Below are positions 8,857-17,812 of a DNA stretch of 64,000 nt, one piece after another. The translations under genes were made by a program, and so were the position numbers. The notes under the pieces were generated by a model, which did no database searches, was not told the DNA's origin, and worked only from the letters and a program-made list of their open reading frames with translations. Location: contig JANWUW010000078.1 in the NCBI GenBank assembly GCA_025057935.1, positions 19,227-83,226 of the forward strand, in the 5' to 3' direction. The DNA is from Thermoflexales bacterium (GTDB lineage Bacteria > Chloroflexota > Anaerolineae > J036 > Brachytrichaceae). The first letter of the stretch is position 1. Each line of letters starts with the position of its first letter.

Positions 8857-9525
8857 CTATGCGTCGAGGATGCGCCAGCCGCGCGCGAGGGCTACACGCC
8901 TCAACACCCGATCGGGACACACGGCTACTGGTTGCTCACTGAGGCTGAGCAAAGGAATGTCGCCCTCCGTATCGCCGTAAGCGGCAAGGATGCGCGCCCC
9001 GTCGATCCGCTCCTGCACGCGCCTTACCTTCGCCGCGCCAGTCATAACCTCGCCGACGAGATGCCCAGTGGCGCAGCCGGAGCTGTCGAACTCTAGCAAG
9101 CTGCCGACGCCCTCGCCGCCCAAGTGCTGCGCGAAGCCGTCGGCGATGAGCTGGTAGGCGCCAGAAGCGATGATCAACCGCGCGCCGCGTTGGCGATGTG
9201 CTTCCAGCTCTCGCACGACTGCCTCGCGACGGTTTGCCCACATGCTTTCAACCACGCGCTCGACCAAATCGCCGATGGCGGACTGGTCCAGACCTGCCAA
9301 CAAGCGCGTCATGCGCACGAACCACTGCTCACGCACTCGCTGACTGTTGACCAACCCAAGGCGCGAAAGCGCAATGAGCGGGAAGCCTGCATACACCAAC
9401 CTTCGATACGCGCTGCCACGTCCGTGTTCCTCGAGAAATGTGCCGATCACGCGCCACGTCTCACCACTCGTCAACGTGCCTTCTAGGTCGGACACCACAA
9501 CACCTATGGCACTCATCGCGCTCAT
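8857..9525 (-). CDS. HAD-superfamily (type IB, SerB-like) phosphatase
   Basis: The 222-residue protein carries HAD motif I as SDLEGTLT (nucleophile Asp13, with Glu15 in place of the usual second Asp), motif II IIASGAY, and motif IV YGDTEGDIPLL. The helical cap between motifs I and II is as in phosphoserine phosphatase-like IB members. GGAGG lies 7 nt before ATG 9525. It is monocistronic, convergent with the VOC gene (6 bp apart) and 40 nt downstream of tlyA. The substrate is unknown. The D-to-E change in motif I is found in some HAD subfamilies and need not abolish activity. Confidence 0.85.
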   Translation of the reverse strand: MSAMSAIGVVVSDLEGTLTSGETWRVIGTFLEEHGRGSAYRRLVYAGFPLIALSRLGLVNSQRVREQWFVRMTRLLAGLDQSAIGDLVERVVESMWANRREAVVRELEAHRQRGARLIIASGAYQLIADGFAQHLGGEGVGSLLEFDSSGCATGHLVGEVMTGAAKVRRVQERIDGARILAAYGDTEGDIPLLSLSEQPVAVCPDRVLRRVALARGWRILDA

Positions 9526-9565
9526 TGTTGCCTCCTGAGGTTATGCAGAGCTTAAATGCGTGCGG

Positions 9566-10318
9566 CTAGGGTTTCGTGATGAATGCGAGGAACTCTTGGT
9601 TCCCATCTGCGCCGAGGATCGGCGAGGGGATCACCGCTTGCATGTGCCAACCGTGTCGCGCGACGAACGCGCGCAGCGCCTCGATCACCGCGTGGTGCAC
9701 TTGGGGATCGCGCACCACGCCGCCCTTGCCTACCTGCTCGCGACCTGCTTCGAACTGGGGCTTGATCAATGCGATCACGCGCCCGCTGGGCTCGCGCAGC
9801 CACTTGAACACTTGAGGCAGGATCAGCGTGAGCGAGATGAAAGAGACGTCCACTGTGGCAAGGTCGATGGGCTCGGGTAGAGCATCGAGGTAGCGTGCGT
9901 TGGTGCGCTCCATCAGCACCACGCGCGGATTGTTGCGCAAACGCCAATGGAGCTGATGCGTGCCTGCGTCAATGGCATACACGCGCGCTGCGCCGTGCTG
10001 TAGAAGGCAATCGGTGAACCCACCTGTGCTGCTGCCCACGTCAGCGCACACCAAACCGCTCGGGTTCACCCCAAAGTGCGCAAGCGCCGCCTCGAGCTTG
10101 TAGCCACCGCGCGAGACGTATTTCGGCGGCTGCTCGATCTCAAGCTGTGCATCAGTGTCCACGCGCTGAGCTGGCTGCAACACAACCTGACCGTTGACGC
10201 GCACTTCGCCAGCGCGGATGAGGCGCTGCGCCCACTCGCGGCTCTCTGCCAAACCGCGCGCCACCAACAACATGTCGAGCCGCATCTTGTCCGCCATGTT
10301 GAAGGCGTTGCGCTTCAA
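9566..10318 (-). CDS. tlyA: TlyA-family rRNA 2'-O-methyltransferase (hemolysin-A-like)
   Basis: The 250-residue protein has an S4 RNA-binding domain at 12-75, the linker KYVSRGGYKLEAAL, and a FtsJ/RrmJ-like SAM-binding domain with DVGSSTGGFTDCLL (93-106), DVSFISL and LIKPQFEAG. The family methylates 2'-O of rRNA (16S C1409 and/or 23S C1920); earlier hemolysin claims are secondary. The start at ATG 10318 overlaps the phosphoesterase stop by 4 bp (ATGA). Internal ATGs at 10297, 10285 and 10276 are possible alternatives. It ends the sufS-sufU-phosphoesterase-tlyA unit. Confidence 0.93.
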   Translation of the reverse strand: MKRNAFNMADKMRLDMLLVARGLAESREWAQRLIRAGEVRVNGQVVLQPAQRVDTDAQLEIEQPPKYVSRGGYKLEAALAHFGVNPSGLVCADVGSSTGGFTDCLLQHGAARVYAIDAGTHQLHWRLRNNPRVVLMERTNARYLDALPEPIDLATVDVSFISLTLILPQVFKWLREPSGRVIALIKPQFEAGREQVGKGGVVRDPQVHHAVIEALRAFVARHGWHMQAVIPSPILGADGNQEFLAFITKP

Positions 10319-11067
10319 CGTCCAAGCTGCAAACGCACGATCAGGGGTTCTGCAAAGCCAAGCGCGCGCATCTTCGCCTGCGTGTGTTGCACGGGGTACT
10401 CTGTGCGGTATAGCGTCCAGGTGCGCGCCTCGGTGTCCAGCACTGCGTAAGCGGCACGCGGGTCTTGATCGCGCGGCTGACCGACGCTGCCGGGATTCAG
10501 GATGTATTGCAGCCCGGATCGCAGAAAGATGGAAGTGTTGGGCGAAACAAGGAAAGCGCGCGGTCTTTCCTTGGGCTGCGCAGGGTTGGTGACGAAAAGC
10601 AGAGGTAGGTGCGAGTGACCGACTAGAGCATACGGAGTGCCCATGACGGCGAAGTTGGCGAGGGCGGTTGCGGGGTCGAGCACATACTCCCAGACCGGCT
10701 CGCGCGGGCTGGCGTGCACGAGCAGAAAATCGTCAACCGTAGCTTGGGTTGGGCGATCTTGGAGATAGGCGCGGTTCTCCGCGGTGAGCACCTCGCGCGT
10801 CCAATTCACCACATCCGCGGCAAGATCGTGAAACGCAGCCACGTCTATCTTCCCAAGCACTGCCCAATCGTGATTGCCAGCAAGTGACACCGCTGGCGCG
10901 AGCGCGCGCATTTGTTCCACGCATTCGTTCGGCTCAGGTCCGTAGCCGACTAGGTCGCCGAGGAACCAGATCGCATCGTATCCAACGTGGCGATGCTTCA
11001 CGTCGCGCAGCACTGCCTCGAAGGCGGCGAGATTTGCATGAATGTCGGAGAGGACGAGGTAACGCAT
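10315..11067 (-). CDS. YfcE/calcineurin-like metallophosphoesterase
   Basis: The 250-residue protein has the dimetal phosphoesterase motifs in order: SDIHAN (Asp8, His10), GDLVGYGPEPNE near 37-48, GNHD near 67, VHAS and VGHSH. The GYGPxPNE variant is shared by a widespread clade of YfcE/MJ0936-like phosphodiesterases. The natural substrate is unknown. It follows sufU by 13 nt and overlaps tlyA by 4 bp, so it is co-transcribed. Confidence 0.9.
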   Translation of the reverse strand: MRYLVLSDIHANLAAFEAVLRDVKHRHVGYDAIWFLGDLVGYGPEPNECVEQMRALAPAVSLAGNHDWAVLGKIDVAAFHDLAADVVNWTREVLTAENRAYLQDRPTQATVDDFLLVHASPREPVWEYVLDPATALANFAVMGTPYALVGHSHLPLLFVTNPAQPKERPRAFLVSPNTSIFLRSGLQYILNPGSVGQPRDQDPRAAYAVLDTEARTWTLYRTEYPVQHTQAKMRALGFAEPLIVRLQLGR

Positions 11068-11080
11068 CGAGCTGAATGGG

Positions 11081-11479
11081 TCAGCGCGATCTATGGGCCC
11101 GTTCGAGCTTCCACAGCTTGATGCCGGTTTTGAGCACCTTCAGCCCGAGCAGAGCGCACTTCACGCGATTCGCCGTGAGCGGCACGCCAATCAGCGAGAG
11201 CACGTGCTGCGGGTCAAGCTGCTCCACATCGTCAACGCGCCAGCCCATCACGCTCTCCAGCAGCATCGAGGTTGCAGCCTGGCTAATGATGCAGCCGTCG
11301 CCGCTGAACGCTGCATCTGCGATGCGCGTCTTGTCCTCGCTGAGCTTCACATCAATGCGCACGCGATCGCCGCAGAGTGGGTTGCTCTCTTCATGCGAGA
11401 AGTCGGCATCGGCGAGCGTGCCGTGGTGACGCGGGTTCTCGTAGTGATCGAGGATGTGCTCGCGGTAGAAGTCGGACAT
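11081..11479 (-). CDS. sufU: SufU-type Fe-S cluster scaffold / sulfur-transfer protein
   Basis: The 132-residue protein has the IscU/SufU fold with Cys36 and Asp38 (NPLCGD), Cys63 (GDGCIISQA) and Cys108 (RVKCALLGLKVL). The insertion between the second and third cysteine and the GVPLTANRVKC segment are typical of the SufU branch, a zinc-dependent sulfurtransferase partner of SufS. It lies 41 nt downstream of sufS in the same direction, supporting a SufS-SufU pair. sufB, sufC and sufD are not in the window. Confidence 0.93.
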   Translation of the reverse strand: MSDFYREHILDHYENPRHHGTLADADFSHEESNPLCGDRVRIDVKLSEDKTRIADAAFSGDGCIISQAATSMLLESVMGWRVDDVEQLDPQHVLSLIGVPLTANRVKCALLGLKVLKTGIKLWKLERAHRSR

Positions 11480-11520
11480 GGCTTTGCGCTTCGTGTTTTA
11501 GCTGTAGGCGAGCGCGCTGC

Positions 11521-12783
11521 TCACGATACGCGCAGCACGCGCTTAGCGTGCTCGATGCCTTCTACAAGCGCGTCGATCTCCTCGGTTTCGGTGTAGATGT
11601 AGAAGCTTGCACGCGCTGTGGCACTGACGCCGAGCCGTTGATGAAGCGGTTGAGCACAGTGATGCCCAGCGCGAATGGCGATCCCTTGCTGGTCAAGCAG
11701 CGAAGCAAGGTCGTGCGGATGAATGCGGTCAACAGTGAACGTGACCACGCCCCCGCGGCGGCGTGGATCTTCAGGCCCAAACACACGCACGCCGCTTACT
11801 TCGCTCAAGCGCTCCAGCGCATAGGCGGTGACGTGTTGCTCGTGGGCGCGCACTGCCTCCATGCTCAGCGCGCTGAGGTAGTCCACGGCTGCGCCAAGGC
11901 CGATGGCTTCGACGAACGCCGGCGTGCCTGCTTCAAACTTAAGCGGCACGTCGTTCCAGCGCACCGTGTCGAAGCCCACGTAGCTGATCATGTCGCCGCC
12001 CGTGAGGAAAGGCGGCATTGCTTCAAGCAGCTCGCGCTTGCCATAGAGCACGCCAATCCCAGTTGGGCCGAGCATCTTGTGACCGGAGAAGACGAAGAAG
12101 TCGCAATCCATCGCCTGCACGTTCACTGGCATGTGCGGCGCAGACTGCGATCCATCCACGATCACCACAGCACCGACGGCGCGGGCGCGCGCGATGATCG
12201 GCGCTGGATCGGTGATCGTGCCGAGCACATTGGAGACATGCGCAAAGCTCACGATGCGCGTGCGCTCAGTGAGCAAGCGCTCGAAGGCGTCGAGATCGAG
12301 CAGCCCCTCAGGCGTGATGGGGATGAACTTAAGCGTCACATTGCGCTCGCGCGCCAGCACCATCCAAGGCACAAAGTTGGCGTGGTGCTCCAACTCGGTG
12401 ATGATGATCTCGTCTCCTTCGCGAAGGAATGCGCGCGCGTAGGCGTAGGCTAGCAGGTTGAGCGCCTCGGTCGCGTTGCGCGTGAAGACGATCTGCTCGG
12501 CAGAGGGCGCGCCGATGAAGCGCGCGATCTTTGCGCGTGCCTCGTCGTAGGCAGCCGTTGCTGCCTCGCTGAAGGTGTACACGCCACGGTGCACATTTGC
12601 GTATGCCTCGCGGTAGACGCGCTCCATGGCTTCCAGCACTTGCAGCGGCTTTTGCGAAGACGCTGCGCTGTCGAGGAACACGACTGGTTTGCCATTCACG
12701 CGTTGTTGCAAGATCGGAAAGTCGCGCCGTATTGCGCGCACGTTAAACAAATCAAGCTGAACGCCCATGCCTATGCTCCGCAT
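11521..12783 (-). CDS. sufS: SufS-type cysteine desulfurase
   Basis: This PLP enzyme removes sulfur from cysteine for Fe-S assembly. It has 420 residues with the PLP lysine Lys236 in FSGHKMLGPTG, the substrate segment VNGKPVVFLDSAASSQKP near 29-46, and the persulfide cysteine Cys376 in RAGHHCAQPL, the group II (SufS) form. ATG 12783 overlaps the preceding stop as TAATG; ATG 12768 (MGVQLDLF) is an alternative start. The shared overlap ties it to the upstream secreted-protein gene. Confidence 0.95.
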   Translation of the reverse strand: MRSIGMGVQLDLFNVRAIRRDFPILQQRVNGKPVVFLDSAASSQKPLQVLEAMERVYREAYANVHRGVYTFSEAATAAYDEARAKIARFIGAPSAEQIVFTRNATEALNLLAYAYARAFLREGDEIIITELEHHANFVPWMVLARERNVTLKFIPITPEGLLDLDAFERLLTERTRIVSFAHVSNVLGTITDPAPIIARARAVGAVVIVDGSQSAPHMPVNVQAMDCDFFVFSGHKMLGPTGIGVLYGKRELLEAMPPFLTGGDMISYVGFDTVRWNDVPLKFEAGTPAFVEAIGLGAAVDYLSALSMEAVRAHEQHVTAYALERLSEVSGVRVFGPEDPRRRGGVVTFTVDRIHPHDLASLLDQQGIAIRAGHHCAQPLHQRLGVSATARASFYIYTETEEIDALVEGIEHAKRVLRVS

Positions 12784-13505
12784 TACCGACTCACGGTGAT
12801 TATTGCCACTGCTTCACCTGCTGATTCACACTGCACGCGCACCGTCAGGCTGCCGGCTGGCTGATCGGCTGGGATTGCCCAAATCCACGCTACGCTGCCG
12901 TCACTACCGGCGCGTCGCGTCGCACCAGGCACCTCGAGCGCGCGACCTGTCTGATTATCGCGCGCCTCAAGTGTGCACACTGTGTTTGGTCGCGTGCGCA
13001 CAGCCAAGGACGCAGCTCCACCTGCGTAAGCTGTCCGCGAGAGCGCCGTGAGCACGATCCCGTCGGCAACTGGCGTGGGCGAAAGTGAAACGGCTCCGCC
13101 AGCGCCAATGCGCCGTGCACTTGGGCGCGGAGTCGGTGTGGGGGGATAGGTAGGGGTTGCTGCCAGCGCAGTGATGGTCGCGATCACCGCCTCAGAAGTG
13201 GCGCGCGTGTTCGGCTCTCCTGTGGAAGTGGGCGTGAAGGTCGCGCTCAGCGGCGGGGTGGTTGTGGGCGATGGCGTTGGACTGATAGTAGGGGTTGGTG
13301 TTGGGAGCGGGGACGGAGTTGGGCTAGCGGTAGGGATTAGCGTCGGTGGTAGGGATGGAGTTGGGGTCGGCAGCACAGGCGAGTCGATGGGTGATTGCAA
13401 AGGTTCGCTTCCTGTTCCCATTGGATCGAAGATCTGCCACACAAGTAGAGTTACTATCGCAGCGACGGAGCCGGCGCCCAACACACGGCGCGCGCTTGGA
13501 TTCAT
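12783..13505 (-). CDS. membrane-anchored Pro/Thr/Ser-rich protein, unknown function
   Basis: The 240-residue protein has a hydrophobic anchor at about 9-25, a low-complexity Pro/Thr/Ser linker at about 36-130 and a compact beta-rich C-terminal domain (about 140-240) ending in GSLTVRVQCESAGEAVAIITVSR, which looks like an immunoglobulin-like extracytoplasmic domain. There are no catalytic motifs. It is the first gene of the unit containing sufS. The start codon lies 7 nt after a TACACT box (13518..13513) with no SD. Why an exported protein should lead an Fe-S operon is not evident; the link may be only transcriptional. Confidence 0.75.
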   Translation of the reverse strand: MNPSARRVLGAGSVAAIVTLLVWQIFDPMGTGSEPLQSPIDSPVLPTPTPSLPPTLIPTASPTPSPLPTPTPTISPTPSPTTTPPLSATFTPTSTGEPNTRATSEAVIATITALAATPTYPPTPTPRPSARRIGAGGAVSLSPTPVADGIVLTALSRTAYAGGAASLAVRTRPNTVCTLEARDNQTGRALEVPGATRRAGSDGSVAWIWAIPADQPAGSLTVRVQCESAGEAVAIITVSR

Positions 13506-13512
13506 GCCTCTT

Positions 13513-13549
13513 AGTGTAATCCCTTCGAAAGCAGCCCCACAACTATAAT
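13513..13549. promoter_or_regulatory. divergent -10 boxes for the sufS unit (minus) and alaS (plus)
   Basis: On the minus strand TACACT (13518..13513) ends 7 nt before ATG 13505. On the plus strand TATAAT (13544-13549) ends 10 nt before ATG 13560. No SD is seen at either start and the -35 regions are weak. Both transcripts would begin at or within a few nt of the start codon. Confidence 0.6.
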
Positions 13550-13559
13550 CCTAGTCCCA

Positions 13560-16298
13560 ATGCTCAGCAAGCAGGTGCGTCAGATCTTCGTGGATTACTT
13601 CGTTCGTCAGGGGCATCGGCATGTGCCCTCTTCATCGCTGATCCCCTACGGTGACAACACGCTGCTCTTTACCAACGCCGGCATGAATCAGTTCAAAAAC
13701 GTCTTCCTCGGCTTGGAGCAGCGGGACTACACGCGCGCCGTCACTGTGCAGAAAGTGATGCGCGTCAGCGGCAAGCACAACGACCTCGAGAACATCGGCT
13801 ACACCCGTCGCCATCACACCTTCTTCGAAATGCTGGGCAATTTCTCGTTCGGCGACTACTTCAAGGAAGAAGCTATGGCGTTCGCGCTAGAGCTGTTGGA
13901 AAAGGAATATGGCTTTCCGCGCGAGCGCATGTGGTTCACTATCTACGAGGACGATGACGAGTCCTTCGAGCTTTGGAAGAAACACGGCATCAGCCCCTCG
14001 CGCATCCTGCGCTTTGGCGAGAAGGACAACTTCTGGGCGATGGGTCCGACGGGTCCTTGCGGACCAAACAGCGAGATTCACATCTACACTGGCGACCTGC
14101 GCGACAACGACGCAAAGTGGGTGAACAACGACAACGATCCCGAGGAGCGCACTTCCGAGGTGTGGAATCTCGTCTTCATGCAATTCAACCGCGAAGAAGA
14201 TGGCACGCTCACGCCGCTGCCACGCAAAGGCGTGGACACTGGCATGGGGCTAGAGCGCCTCGTGCGTTTGCTGCAGGGTGTGGAGAGCAACTTTGACACA
14301 GACTTGTTCACCGATTTGTTTGACCGCGTGCAGGCGCTTGCTGGTCATACCGACGCGCAGCGTCGTGAGCATGTTGTGCCATACCGCGTGATTGCCGATC
14401 ACGCGCGCGCAGCAACGTTTTTGATCGGCGATGGCGTGCTGCCAGGTCCAGAGGGGCGCGGCTACGTGCTGCGCATGATCATGCGCCGCGCCATGCGCTT
14501 CGGTCGCAAGATCGGTCTCAACGAACCGTTCCTGTACGCCGTCGCCGAGGCAGTCATTGACAAGATGGGCGACTACTACACGGAGCTGCCGCAGCACCGT
14601 GAGCACATCGTGCACACGATTTACCGCGAAGAAGAGCATTTCGCACGCACGCTCGACGCTGGGCTTGAGCGGTTGAACGCGATGCTCGCAGATGGCAGCG
14701 CCTTCCGCGCCGGTGATCCCAACACCATCGCTGGCGAGGCTGCATTCAAGCTCTACGACACCTACGGCTTGCCGTTCGAGATTGTGCGCGATGAGGCGCG
14801 CGAGCGAGGCTTGCATGTGGACGAGGCAGGCTTCAACGCTGCGCGCGAACGCGCGAAGGTATTGGCGCGGGCAGCCTCACAGAGCAAGTTCGAAGGCGAT
14901 TATGCGCGCTTAGCTGCCTATCGCGACGTACTTGCTGCATTGAAATCGGAGGGATTGCTGCCTGAGGAAGGCGTTCGTCATGATCCCTACACGGCGCTGC
15001 ACCTTGAGACGCAGCTCGTGGGTTTGCTGCGCGACGGCGAGCGTACTAGCCGAGTGGTCAAGGGCGAGACAGTAGAAGTGATCTTGCGCGAGACGCCGTT
15101 CTACGTTGAGAGCGGCGGGCAGGTGAGCGACACCGGCTTGATCTGTGCGCGCACCCAGGCTGCGACGGACGCAGAGGCAGCATGGTGCATCGCTGTAAAA
15201 GATGTGCGCAAGCCAGCCGCTGGCTTGGTGGTCCATGTTGGAGTGGTGGAGTGGGGTGAACCTGTGGTCGGCGATCGCTGTGTCGCGCAAGTGGACGAAG
15301 CACGCCGCCACGCTATCATGCGGAATCACACTGCCACGCACCTGCTGCAAGCCGCTTTGCGCGCTGTGCTCGGCACGCACGTGCAGCAGCAGGGCTCGCT
15401 GGTAGCCCCAGATCGCCTGCGCTTTGACTTCTCACACGACAGCGCTCTGACACCCGACGAGATGCGCCAAGTGAGCGATCTGCTCAACGATGCTATTTTG
15501 CGCGACCTACCAGTTTCCGTGAGCTACATGCCCTACGAAGCAGCGATCCGCGCCGGCGCGTTGGCGTTCTTTACCGAGAAGTACGGCGATGTGGTGCGTG
15601 TTGTGAGCATTGGTCAAGCAGGGCGTCAGCCATTCAGCATGGAGCTGTGCGGTGGTACGCACGTTGCGCGTACTGGCGAGATCGGCGCTGCGATCATCAT
15701 GAGCGAGAGCGCACTTAGTGCTGGCGTGCGCCGCATCGAGGTTGTCACGGGGCACAGCGCGTTGGCGTTTGTGCAACATCAGATGCGCGTCTTGGCAGAG
15801 ACCGCGCGCGCGATGAACACCAACCCCGAGCGCCTTGTCGAGCAAGCGCAGCGCGTGATGCAGCAGCTCGGCGAGACGCAACGCGCACTCCAACAGGCGC
15901 GGCGCGAGCTGGCTCGGCTGCGCTTCACAGAGGTCGCCCAGCGCGCGCAACGCGTTGACGGCGCCATGATGCTGGTGGCGCAAGTAGAAGTGGAATCGCT
16001 GGAGCTGTTGCGCGAAATGAGCGATTGGTTCCGCGCGCAACATCCAACCAGCGCGCTTGCGCTCGGTGCTGTTATCGACGGCAAACCAGCCTTGGTCGTG
16101 GCATGTTCACAAGATCTCGCCAACAAAGGGCTGGACGCCACGCGGCTGATCCGCGAGATCGCAACGATAGTGGGTGGCGGCGGCGGCGGCAAGGCGACGC
16201 TTGCCCAGGGAAGTGGGCGCGACGCTTCGCGCCTGCCGGACGCGCTTAACAAAGCGCGTCAACTGCTCCACGCGGCTCTGAGCCGCGCAAGTGCGTAA
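13560..16298 (+). CDS. alaS: alanine--tRNA ligase
   Basis: AlaRS charges tRNA-Ala. The 912-residue protein has the class II catalytic core (RHHTFFEMLGNFSFGDYF and GPCGPNSEIH), the editing domain with NHTATHLLQAALR and the zinc/editing CGGTH motif (LCGGTHVARTGEIG), and the C-Ala region ending in GGGGGGKATLAQG. The length is normal. Its TAA shares a base with the ATG of the next gene (TAATG), starting a five-gene plus-strand run. Confidence 0.98.
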   Translation: MLSKQVRQIFVDYFVRQGHRHVPSSSLIPYGDNTLLFTNAGMNQFKNVFLGLEQRDYTRAVTVQKVMRVSGKHNDLENIGYTRRHHTFFEMLGNFSFGDYFKEEAMAFALELLEKEYGFPRERMWFTIYEDDDESFELWKKHGISPSRILRFGEKDNFWAMGPTGPCGPNSEIHIYTGDLRDNDAKWVNNDNDPEERTSEVWNLVFMQFNREEDGTLTPLPRKGVDTGMGLERLVRLLQGVESNFDTDLFTDLFDRVQALAGHTDAQRREHVVPYRVIADHARAATFLIGDGVLPGPEGRGYVLRMIMRRAMRFGRKIGLNEPFLYAVAEAVIDKMGDYYTELPQHREHIVHTIYREEEHFARTLDAGLERLNAMLADGSAFRAGDPNTIAGEAAFKLYDTYGLPFEIVRDEARERGLHVDEAGFNAARERAKVLARAASQSKFEGDYARLAAYRDVLAALKSEGLLPEEGVRHDPYTALHLETQLVGLLRDGERTSRVVKGETVEVILRETPFYVESGGQVSDTGLICARTQAATDAEAAWCIAVKDVRKPAAGLVVHVGVVEWGEPVVGDRCVAQVDEARRHAIMRNHTATHLLQAALRAVLGTHVQQQGSLVAPDRLRFDFSHDSALTPDEMRQVSDLLNDAILRDLPVSVSYMPYEAAIRAGALAFFTEKYGDVVRVVSIGQAGRQPFSMELCGGTHVARTGEIGAAIIMSESALSAGVRRIEVVTGHSALAFVQHQMRVLAETARAMNTNPERLVEQAQRVMQQLGETQRALQQARRELARLRFTEVAQRAQRVDGAMMLVAQVEVESLELLREMSDWFRAQHPTSALALGAVIDGKPALVVACSQDLANKGLDATRLIREIATIVGGGGGGKATLAQGSGRDASRLPDALNKARQLLHAALSRASA

Positions 16299-17812
16299 TG
16301 GAAGGGCGGGTCATCTACCTCGACCCCGCTGAATCGCCGGCAGGCGCGTGTGATCGCCTTGAGTGGGCGCGTGCAGCGCGCGTCATCCTTGTTTTCCCCG
16401 AGTCGCTGCGCTGGGATGAGCTTGCGTTTGCTCAGGTGCAGCGCGCAGCAGAGCGCGTCGGTGTGCTTGCTGCCGTTGTTCATCCATCGCATGAACAGCG
16501 CGCCATTGCCAACGAGGTGGGATTGCCTGCTTTTGAGAACGTCGAATCTGCGAAGGCGTTGCCGTGGCGGCAGCCCGATCATGTCTCACCGCTGCAACGC
16601 CAAGCGCCGCCGCGCCGTTTTGCGCCGAATTCTCTGCATCGCTTCTTCCCACCGCCTATCGGTCGAGCGCGTGTCCTTGCGCGCGCGGCGCTTGCGGGGA
16701 TCGCGCTTGTTGCTGTTGGTGCGCTCCTGCTTGCTTGGCTACCCTCCGCGCGCATCACGCTGAACGCCTCGAGCCAGCTTGTGCATGTCATTGTGCCCGT
16801 CACGTTGGATATACGCGCCGCGCAAGTGGATTTCGATTCAAGCGTGGTCCCTGCTCAACGGATAGACGTGATCGTCGAAGAGCAGATGAGTACGGAGGCC
16901 ACAGGGCGCAAGGATGTGCCGCGCTTCAAGGCGACGGGTAAAGTGGTGTTTTTCAATTTGTTAACGATTCCGTATGTGGTGCCAACAAACACAGTGGTGC
17001 GCACCACTGCCACAAATGTGCCAATCCGCTTCCTAGTCACACAAGCGGTCGAGGTGCCGCCTGCGGGTCGTGCCGAGGCGCCCATCGAGGCGCTTGAGCC
17101 CGGAACGCAAGGCAACGTGGGCGCTGGGCTGATCAACCGCGTAGAGGGTGTGGCGGCGCTGGCAGTCACCGTCAGCAACCCTGAACCGACGCAAGGTGGC
17201 GGCAACGTCACCGTGCGCTCTGTGACCGAGGCAGACATGAACCGCCTGCGTGCTGCTCTGCGGCGTCGCCTGCTCGAACGTGCCGAGGCGGCAATGCGCG
17301 AGCAACCTGAGGTGATCAACAGTGGCTTGATCATTTTGCCTGAGACGTTGTTCATCGCCGATGTGCAAGATGAAACCTTCGATCGCTTTCTCACCGAGCA
17401 AGCCGATCAACTCACGCTGAACATGCGCCTGCAAGTCGCAGGACTCGCTGTGGATCCGAGAGACTTGAACGCGATCGCGCGTCGCGCGCTGGAGCGCAAG
17501 GTTCCCCAAGGGTTCATGCTGCTTGATGTAATTGCGGTAGACGCTGCGGTTGCTGAGGAAGGAACCGGGGCGCTGACTCAGCTTTTCGTGGACGCTCAAG
17601 GCTTGGCAGGCGCTAACATCGACGCGAACGAGGTGCGCCGTTTGGTGCGAGGTCTCACTCTGGCTGAAGCGCAGGTGACGCTGCTTCGTCGCTTTTCGCT
17701 CACGCGCAGCCCGCAAATAGAGGTTCAGCCCTCTTGGTTTGTGCGGCTCACTAACCGACTGCCATGGATCGTGACGCGCATTGAAGCGCGCGTTTTGCGG
17801 GAGGTGCAATGA
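16298..17812 (+). CDS. baseplate-J/gp47-like membrane protein of Chloroflexota
   Basis: The 504-residue protein has a soluble N-terminal region (1-125), one membrane segment at about 129-148, then an extracytoplasmic portion of about 350 residues with the baseplate-J-like pattern (TGKVVFFNLLTIPYVVPTNTVVRT and PIEALEPGTQGNVGAGLINRV, i.e. threshold and EAxxxGxxGNV elements). It lies between alaS and ruvX/mltG, not in a phage region, so it is a chromosomally domesticated or convergent family, probably envelope-associated. ruvX follows with a 4-bp overlap. The role is unknown. Confidence 0.75.
   Translation: MEGRVIYLDPAESPAGACDRLEWARAARVILVFPESLRWDELAFAQVQRAAERVGVLAAVVHPSHEQRAIANEVGLPAFENVESAKALPWRQPDHVSPLQRQAPPRRFAPNSLHRFFPPPIGRARVLARAALAGIALVAVGALLLAWLPSARITLNASSQLVHVIVPVTLDIRAAQVDFDSSVVPAQRIDVIVEEQMSTEATGRKDVPRFKATGKVVFFNLLTIPYVVPTNTVVRTTATNVPIRFLVTQAVEVPPAGRAEAPIEALEPGTQGNVGAGLINRVEGVAALAVTVSNPEPTQGGGNVTVRSVTEADMNRLRAALRRRLLERAEAAMREQPEVINSGLIILPETLFIADVQDETFDRFLTEQADQLTLNMRLQVAGLAVDPRDLNAIARRALERKVPQGFMLLDVIAVDAAVAEEGTGALTQLFVDAQGLAGANIDANEVRRLVRGLTLAEAQVTLLRRFSLTRSPQIEVQPSWFVRLTNRLPWIVTRIEARVLREVQ

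Noticed and set aside
11377..12453. Long plus-strand open frame across sufU and sufS
   Set aside because: It is antisense to two recognised Fe-S genes, has no conserved motifs and has a composition typical of shadow frames.
16298..17812. Prophage or tailocin remnant suggested by the baseplate-J-like gene
   Set aside because: All neighbours are housekeeping genes, there are no other tail, integrase or lysis genes, and the protein has a membrane anchor. A resident chromosomal family is more likely.
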